Of a stretch of 64,000 nt of DNA, positions 58,663 through 64,000 are shown piece by piece. Source of the DNA: Psychroflexus lacisalsi (GTDB lineage Bacteria; Bacteroidota; Bacteroidia; Flavobacteriales; Flavobacteriaceae). Below the pieces are notes generated by a model, which saw only the letters and a list, made by a program, of their open reading frames with translations, was not told the DNA's origin and ran no database searches. How positions within the stretch are numbered: position 1 is the first letter of the stretch; every line of letters starts with the position of its first letter. The stretch lies in the NCBI RefSeq assembly GCF_020164495.1, contig NZ_JAIQYZ010000005.1, positions 1 to 64,000 of the forward strand, written 5' to 3'. Position numbers and translations under genes: made by a program.

Positions 58663-60732
58663 TTAATAATCATAATACCAATTAAAAATATCTGTCCTGA
58701 ATCCTAGATTAACCCAAGTTGTATTTCTGTCAAAATTTAGGGCTGTATTTTCTGAAACATCAAATTTTCGATGAATTAAATTGAGGTAAACTTTTAAGTT
58801 AGTTGTGGGATTGACAATAAATCCAGCCTCTAGTTCGCCGTAGTAAGAATTGCCTCTGTTTCCTTGACCAATATTTATACCTTCATCAGCGATTCTTAGC
58901 CTTTCATCTCCGAGTAAATTAGTTCCATAAAAAGGATCGCTGCTTTCATTGGTTTCGAATCCACGTTCACCAAAAATGAATTTCGCATGTCCATACCATC
59001 TGTCTTTCTTATATCTGGTAATGAATAAAAGTTCTCTAAAATTTGCTCCCCACAAATGAGCCATAGACTGGTTATCGTTGGTGTAATGAAGATTCAAAGT
59101 ATTGTGAGAATAAGTGTAAGGTCTTACCTGGTTATATTCTAATTGTAAGAAGAGATTATCCACCTTGAAGGCGTCAGCATATTTTAAACCCATCTGAAAG
59201 CCGAATTTATTTTTCCAGCTTTTATTACCTGCAGTCACATCATTAACCGAAAATTCATCTATAAGTAGCTGACCATAGCTATTGATTTGGTCAGTCCATT
59301 TATATTTATAACTAAGGCCAATAAGGGATTTACCAGACCTGGAACCTGTGGAGTATTCAACCATATTGTAAAACAAAATTGGGTTTACAAAATTCCAATC
59401 GAAGCCTCGATTGGGTTCATTTTCAAACAAAACAGATTCAAATAAACCAATATTAAGTCGTTTATTGACATTGTAGCTCAAATAATGAGTCGCCATATAT
59501 TTGGTCAAGAAAGCACCACCATCCGTGAGTGTATTTGGATTTCTTAAAGAGGACCAGGTATTGGTATACTTAAATTTCCAAAAACTTGTATTGACTTTTA
59601 CATAAGCATTGGGTGAAGCATTATCACTCATAAAAAGAGATCTGTAACCGTCACCGATAAAATTATTGCCTCTACCAAATTGTACGTCTAGAAAATCTGT
59701 AGCATTATAAGACAGATAGCCTTCAACAACGGGATAATCAAACCCGTCACGATAAGGCTCTCCAATTCCTCGACCTGGAATATTCACCTGGCCTGAGTTC
59801 CTTCTCCCTAAATCCTCCGCTAAATCATTGAAATACCCTGCAAATTTTCCCTGACTCTCATAAATCACCGTGAAAAAATTGAGCCGATCTCCTAAACCTC
59901 CTTGAAAAATACCAGCTCTAGTATTATTGTAGGTTGTAACGGACTCTTCAAAATCTCTACCTACCTGAAGATCTGCAGCAATATCAAACGTAAACCAATA
60001 ATCTTCACCTTGTATTTGAACAGTATTTTCATTGAAAAATTTTCGTCCGAACCAGGTCTCCTTATCATAAAATAAAGCCCTGTTTTCTTTTTCAAAGTCG
60101 TAATAAGGTTGAACTTCTGTATACTTGTAAGGCTTTGAAGCTGTGTGCGCATTAGTTCCAATCTTATCCATCTTTGTCGTAAATCTATTATACAACTCAT
60201 GAGATAAAGGAATGTTGAGACCGCTTTTGTACTGAGGATAGTTAAAGTCTTTTGTTTTTATATCATCAAATTCATTCTGGTAACTTTCTAATGGCTCTTC
60301 TTTCTGAATTGACTCTTCTTGAATAGATGATTGAAAAAGTGGGATTTGGAGTGGCATTCTAAATTGAACATAAGTTGGTGCTCCATTGTAAGTTGCGGGT
60401 CTAATTTTTGGAATACTACTGAAGACTCTTTCGAGTTCATCGTTCAATTCTTGGTATTCTGAATTCACATACAACATCTGAAATACCCCATCTCTGTCAA
60501 CTTCAAAAATTACAGTCGCAATTCCATTATAATTTTCTGAAGAAATGATTTTAGGTTCATTATAATTGGAAAAAATAAAGGACTTGAGTTGATTCTTAAA
60601 ACACTTTTCCTGTTCTGATTTTGAAATACTTTCACAAGAAGGAAAAGTAGGATAACTTTCAGTTTTTGAAATAAAGTTTTGACTGAAACCCGAAACAAAA
60701 GCAAGGAATAAAACTAAAGGAAGGCTTTTCAT
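58663..60732 (-). CDS. remB: Gliding motility protein RemB-like, with N-terminal TonB-C-like domain
   Basis: A 689-residue protein with a signal peptide (ending SGFSQN, about residue 18). Residues about 27-132 resemble the TonB C-terminal domain: YPTFPSCESISKSEQEKCF and, later, GIATVIFEVDRDG and VQFRMPLQIPL. The rest is a beta-barrel-like region with blocks I associate with flavobacterial RemB (NRGFDWNFVNPILFYNMVEY, then SYKYKWTDQINSYGQLLIDE). RemB was reported in Flavobacterium johnsoniae as a surface-associated gliding protein; the name is given from memory of that family. It lies next to tonB, whose C-terminal domain has the same FPxCE...C pattern. Confidence 0.8.
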   Translation of the reverse strand: MKSLPLVLFLAFVSGFSQNFISKTESYPTFPSCESISKSEQEKCFKNQLKSFIFSNYNEPKIISSENYNGIATVIFEVDRDGVFQMLYVNSEYQELNDELERVFSSIPKIRPATYNGAPTYVQFRMPLQIPLFQSSIQEESIQKEEPLESYQNEFDDIKTKDFNYPQYKSGLNIPLSHELYNRFTTKMDKIGTNAHTASKPYKYTEVQPYYDFEKENRALFYDKETWFGRKFFNENTVQIQGEDYWFTFDIAADLQVGRDFEESVTTYNNTRAGIFQGGLGDRLNFFTVIYESQGKFAGYFNDLAEDLGRRNSGQVNIPGRGIGEPYRDGFDYPVVEGYLSYNATDFLDVQFGRGNNFIGDGYRSLFMSDNASPNAYVKVNTSFWKFKYTNTWSSLRNPNTLTDGGAFLTKYMATHYLSYNVNKRLNIGLFESVLFENEPNRGFDWNFVNPILFYNMVEYSTGSRSGKSLIGLSYKYKWTDQINSYGQLLIDEFSVNDVTAGNKSWKNKFGFQMGLKYADAFKVDNLFLQLEYNQVRPYTYSHNTLNLHYTNDNQSMAHLWGANFRELLFITRYKKDRWYGHAKFIFGERGFETNESSDPFYGTNLLGDERLRIADEGINIGQGNRGNSYYGELEAGFIVNPTTNLKVYLNLIHRKFDVSENTALNFDRNTTWVNLGFRTDIFNWYYDY

Positions 60733-60782
60733 AATTTACTAGTTGGAAAGACTCTACAAATATGATTTAAAAATAGGAATAA

Positions 60783-60811
60783 AAAAATCCCGAATGCAAT
60801 ATTCGGGATTT
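60783..60811 (-). terminator. tonB terminator
   Basis: AAATCCCGAATG and ATTCGGGATTT form the hairpin, with a T-run on the minus strand, 23 bp after the tonB stop. Confidence 0.9.
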
Positions 60812-60833
60812 AGGTATTATGAAATTATAAAAT

Positions 60834-61550
60834 TTAGTCCTGGACTTGAAAAGTAATAGGAAGGGAATAAAGTACCCCTACATTTTGACCTCTTTGTTGA
60901 CCAGGCTTCATTTTAGGTAACTTTTTTATAACTCTTTCGCCTTCAGATTGTAATCTTGGGTGTGGAGCTCTAGCCGCAACATTTACAATATTACCAGATT
61001 TATCAATTTTAAATTGAACGTAAACTCTATTTACACCGCTTAATCCTAGATCTGCAGCAAGACCAGTGTCAAAGTTTTTATTTACAAACTGACTTATCTT
61101 TTTACTCATGCATTGCTTACGTTCTTCATTGTTATTTAAGCCTTCACAACCTGGAAAAATTGGCACACTTTCAATAACAGCAAAAGGAACATCACCAATT
61201 TCTTCCTCTACCTCCTCTACCTCTTCAACTTCGACCACTTCATTCTGGTCAGTCTCAGTAGACTCAATAACTACTTCCTCCACTTCTTCATCATCTTCAA
61301 CAACCTCAATTACTTCCGGTGCTGGTGGCGGCGGCGGTGGTGGCGGTGGTGTTTTTTGTATTTCAGTAATTGGCACATCTTCTTCATCTAACATGTCAAG
61401 ATTTACAACACCAGTATCAATAGCATCTCTGTCATAGGTCTTCCATTCAATCATTATCAGTGTAATTCCTAGAACTAGTGCTAGTCCAATCTGGAAAAAC
61501 AGAAGACTTTTTCTGGAAAGATCTTTCTTCGGATTCTTTTTTGGTTCCAT
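60834..61550 (-). CDS. tonB: Energy transducer TonB
   Basis: A 238-residue protein: a membrane anchor (about 20-38), a periplasmic linker with nine prolines in a row followed by an acidic Val/Glu-rich stretch, and a C-terminal TonB domain (about 130-238; ESVPIFPGCEGLNNNEERKQ, then VYVQFKIDKSGNIVNV and ending PITFQV). The FPGCE...C cysteine pair is typical of Bacteroidota TonB proteins. It transmits proton-motive force from ExbBD to outer-membrane receptors. Confidence 0.95.
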   Translation of the reverse strand: MEPKKNPKKDLSRKSLLFFQIGLALVLGITLIMIEWKTYDRDAIDTGVVNLDMLDEEDVPITEIQKTPPPPPPPPPAPEVIEVVEDDEEVEEVVIESTETDQNEVVEVEEVEEVEEEIGDVPFAVIESVPIFPGCEGLNNNEERKQCMSKKISQFVNKNFDTGLAADLGLSGVNRVYVQFKIDKSGNIVNVAARAPHPRLQSEGERVIKKLPKMKPGQQRGQNVGVLYSLPITFQVQD

Positions 61551-61611
61551 ATTATTATTTTAAATAGTTTACTAAAGTATAAAAAAAATGAAATTTACTT
61601 TCAATTTGGAT

Positions 61612-62007
61612 TTATATTTTCAAAAATCTTTTTCTAAAAAAATGAAATGTAGAATAACTTATAATAACTCCTGAGCTGTTTGCTATGATATCATAAATAT
61701 CAAAAACCCTATAATCTGTTGTTATTTCTTGTAAAATCTCAACAATAATACCAAAACTAATAATTCCTAAAGAAATCAAAACATTTTTTTTAAAAGGTTT
61801 TGATGAGTAAGGGACTATAGCTAGAAGCCAAGCAGTATTAAGAAAGAAATAAGCAATGAGATGATAAAGCTTATCTTCATATTGAACCTCAAGTTTTGGT
61901 AAGCTACTAATATCTGATAAAGACAAATAAAATATTAGAAGGGTACATAAAATTGCAAATACTAGAAGCAATTTACTATTCAATATGAGACTTATAAGTT
62001 TCTGCAT
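61612..62007 (-). CDS. VanZ-like small membrane protein
   Basis: A 131-residue protein with four membrane segments. The pattern [14 protein letters not shown], then [20 protein letters not shown] and [26 protein letters not shown] is that of the VanZ-like family (DKxxH...F, then E-Q and D-x-D-I-x-A-N). The function is unknown; in enterococci VanZ gives low-level teicoplanin resistance. It overlaps gcvH by 32 bp in a different frame and is certainly co-transcribed. Confidence 0.88.
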   Translation of the reverse strand: MQKLISLILNSKLLLVFAILCTLLIFYLSLSDISSLPKLEVQYEDKLYHLIAYFFLNTAWLLAIVPYSSKPFKKNVLISLGIISFGIIVEILQEITTDYRVFDIYDIIANSSGVIISYSTFHFFRKRFLKI

Positions 62008-62353
62008 CCATCAACTCTTTAATCTCGTCTTGATTTGCTATTTTCATTTTGATCATCCATCCTTTTTGGTAAGGCTCCTCATTTACCATTTCTGGCTCAT
62101 CTTCTAGTTCTTCATTGAATTCTAAAATTTCGCCACTTAGAGGTAAGTAAAGATCAGAAACTGTTTTTACTGCTTCTACAGTACCAAAAACTTCATCTTT
62201 ATCCAAGGTTTCTCCAACGGTTTCCACTTCTACATATACTATGTCCCCAAGTTCACTTTGAGCAAAATCAGTAATACCAATAGTTGCTGTGTCTCCGTTA
62301 ATCTCGATCCATTCATGATCTTTTGTGTACTTTAAATTGTCTGGTGTGTTCAT
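61976..62353 (-). CDS. gcvH: Glycine cleavage system protein H
   Basis: A 125-residue lipoyl carrier protein. The lipoylated lysine is in [18 protein letters not shown] (about residue 63). The N-terminal [11 protein letters not shown] and the C-terminal WMIKMKI are typical. It shuttles the aminomethyl group between the P, T and L proteins; none of these is nearby. It starts 16 bp after the sprA stop. A sprA-gcvH-vanZ-tonB order is, to my knowledge, common in Flavobacteriaceae. Confidence 0.97.
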   Translation of the reverse strand: MNTPDNLKYTKDHEWIEINGDTATIGITDFAQSELGDIVYVEVETVGETLDKDEVFGTVEAVKTVSDLYLPLSGEILEFNEELEDEPEMVNEEPYQKGWMIKMKIANQDEIKELMDAETYKSHIE

Positions 62354-62368
62354 TCGTTAGTTATTTTT

Positions 62369-64000
62369 TTAATTTCCAAAATTATATCTCAACGTAACTC
62401 CTGTTCTAATCGTTGTTTGAGGAAATATCGTTGAGATTGCGTTTTGCGAAAATACGTGATCGTAGAAAAATAATGCAGTTAAATTCTTAGTAAATGCATA
62501 ATCTGCTACAAAATTTATTGACCAGATGTCCTGTCCGGAAGTTACTCGATTACTTAACACATCTAAATTTCTAATAATAGTTTCATTTCTTCTCAAAGAA
62601 AGGTCCGCTTTTATATTCAAATCGCTACTCAACACTCTCCTATTTCCTTCAAATTGAGTTACAACTGTTAGATCTTTTATCCTGTACCCTAATCCAACAA
62701 TATACTCATCTCCTTGCATTTCTGTGAGCAAATTATTATTAAAGCTTAAAGACAGAGCCCGGTCTCTTCTAACTTCAGCAATCACACTTATAGAATTTTT
62801 CATTTCAAAATCAAACTTGACTAGGGGACTGAACTCTTCTATAAGATTAACATTTGAAACAAATAACTCTGGTCTAAAGTTGCCATTTTCATCTAAATTG
62901 AAATTTCCGAAAGGGTCTCTTCCGTTGAATTCTAAGTTGGATTGGAACTGATTGATTGTATAGGTTGACCTGTAGCCATGTTGAATAGAGAAACGGTTGA
63001 AGTTTTCTCTGAACCAGGTTAATCTCATAAATCCTGTATATTTCAAATTCCAGCCTGGTATTGGTATATCTCTAAGTATTCCCAGGTCTTCACTTTCTGG
63101 ACTTGATCCCGTGTATGCCGATAAAAAAGATGGTAATAATACAGCCTGACTAGTTCTACCAAACCCAACCGGAAAACCATTTTCATCTATATTATTAGGA
63201 TCGTTAAGATTGATTCCTGCTTGTTCTGCCAATCTATTGGCAACTATAAATCGATTTTCTCTAAACTGTTCAAAATTCTCTGAGACATCTCTTGTACTCG
63301 TGCTGAACGACGTGCGTATCATATTGGTAGAAATCCTGAAGTTCCCAAATGTGTTCGGAATGATGGAATTATATTCCATCGTTTCAGGATCTACCCGGAA
63401 GTTCTCAGTATACGTATCAGAATACAGTCTATTGGCGATTAAGTCTACAGTAAGACCTGGCAAAAGTTTTAATCCTGCCTGGATATCCAATTGTTGATTA
63501 TCTGTCCTGGTATATTGTTCATTAAAATCCTGATACATTGTAAGCCAGCCTCTTCTTGCCGCTTCTCGTCTTACATCGTTTTGGCTTCCAAAAGTAAAAC
63601 CAGCAGTAGGTTTCAAAGTTCCACCAAAACCAACATCATTGGTATAGCCTGGCAAGAAAATACCCTTCGTGTCAGAATAATTAACTTGTACTCTGTCCAA
63701 AGCGGTCACAATTCCGATAAGCGTATTCACGGCTTTATCGCCAACGCTTAATTCTGTGTCAGTATTTTGTGTAGTATTATTTTGGTTTCCTCCTTGATTT
63801 TCTTCCTGCCCTTGACCAGGTTGTCTTCTTCTTACGTTTCTTTTGATCTCTGCCGGATTTTGAGCTCTTTTCTTCGTCAATCCTAAGTAAGAATAAAAAC
63901 TAGACATATTCAAGTTCGAATTGATTTGATGACTTGCCGAATTTTGAACTGAGTTCCCCAGATCTGGTATTCCTTCAAGACCTCTTAAAATTTCTGAACC
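62369..64000 (-). CDS. sprA: SprA, C-terminal part (T9SS outer-membrane translocon)
   Basis: The frame is open to the window edge, giving the last 543 residues of a protein that is usually 2,300-2,500 residues long. Blocks typical of SprA C-termini are SLSVGDKAVNTLIGIVTALD, ERGGIFLPGYTND-like (here GIFLPGYTNDVGFGGTLKP), TFGSQNDVRREAARRGWL and the final SQNAISTIFPQTTIRTGVTL with end RYNFGN. SprA forms the very large outer-membrane barrel of the type IX secretion system and is needed for gliding. It heads the gcvH-vanZ run. Confidence 0.95.
   Translation of the reverse strand, partial: GSEILRGLEGIPDLGNSVQNSASHQINSNLNMSSFYSYLGLTKKRAQNPAEIKRNVRRRQPGQGQEENQGGNQNNTTQNTDTELSVGDKAVNTLIGIVTALDRVQVNYSDTKGIFLPGYTNDVGFGGTLKPTAGFTFGSQNDVRREAARRGWLTMYQDFNEQYTRTDNQQLDIQAGLKLLPGLTVDLIANRLYSDTYTENFRVDPETMEYNSIIPNTFGNFRISTNMIRTSFSTSTRDVSENFEQFRENRFIVANRLAEQAGINLNDPNNIDENGFPVGFGRTSQAVLLPSFLSAYTGSSPESEDLGILRDIPIPGWNLKYTGFMRLTWFRENFNRFSIQHGYRSTYTINQFQSNLEFNGRDPFGNFNLDENGNFRPELFVSNVNLIEEFSPLVKFDFEMKNSISVIAEVRRDRALSLSFNNNLLTEMQGDEYIVGLGYRIKDLTVVTQFEGNRRVLSSDLNIKADLSLRRNETIIRNLDVLSNRVTSGQDIWSINFVADYAFTKNLTALFFYDHVFSQNAISTIFPQTTIRTGVTLRYNFGN

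Noticed and set aside
61321..61350. GGTGGC-type short tandem repeat
   Set aside because: It simply encodes the poly-proline linker of TonB.

Overview
The window is a stretch of a Bacteroidota chromosome, almost certainly a marine or cold-water member of the Flavobacteriaceae. The evidence is the C-terminus of the gliding/type IX secretion protein SprA, a RemB-like gliding protein, a type A (Por) C-terminal sorting domain, TAnnTTTG promoter boxes, little Shine-Dalgarno signal, many lipoproteins and outer-membrane barrels, and the flavobacterial ACR3-type ars operon and cytochrome oxidase assembly cluster. Genus cannot be fixed from this sequence alone. I saw no rRNA, tRNA or CRISPR array.

Region 1 (1-6092) is the accessory part and the most interesting. 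It starts with the 5' end of an IS110-family transposase on the minus strand, whose leader could hold a bridge RNA. It continues as seven tandem gene cassettes, all genes on the plus strand. Cassettes are separated by imperfect palindromic sites of about 130-200 bp. Each site has a start box ending AAC, a 2-3 nt spacer, a 16-18 nt left arm, a variable middle, the matching right arm, a 5-6 nt spacer and a GTTR core. The 9-14 nt at the 5' end of each cassette are complementary to the box at its own 3' end, the topology of integron cassettes and attC sites. Mismatches in the arms are mostly A.C on the top strand, so the bottom strand folds better. No integrase is present. Cargo is small membrane proteins, lipoproteins, a CPBP protease and a beta-propeller lipoprotein.

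Region 2 (6313-19200) holds a PLP enzyme, secreted hydrolases and a T9SS cargo protein, with two decayed barrel pseudogenes and a repeat-rich gap. Region 3 (19210-31740) is housekeeping: polA, leuS, ftsX-DUF3098-uppP-truB, tag. Region 4 (31927-39103) has aspS, a CLC channel, cspA, rpmF-DUF177, and pdxA/ribE with overlapping divergent promoters.

Region 5 (39108-44247) is a TetR-controlled tripartite exporter (ABC protein with degenerate nucleotide-binding motifs, HlyD-type adaptor, TolC-type channel). Region 6 (45342-53528) carries arsenic resistance: arsR with a clear operator, a small Cys-rich DUF6428-like protein, an ACR3 pump and a phosphatase-type arsenate reductase, with an ArsO-like monooxygenase and a Spx/ArsC-like protein nearby. 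Region 7 (53525-58605) is the cytochrome oxidase cluster: cyoE, two subunit III genes, subunit IV, a Sco-like protein without cysteines, Sco1, DUF420 and a small CxxC protein. Region 8 (58663-64000) holds RemB, TonB, a VanZ-like protein, gcvH and the end of sprA, a set that serves the cell surface and gliding.
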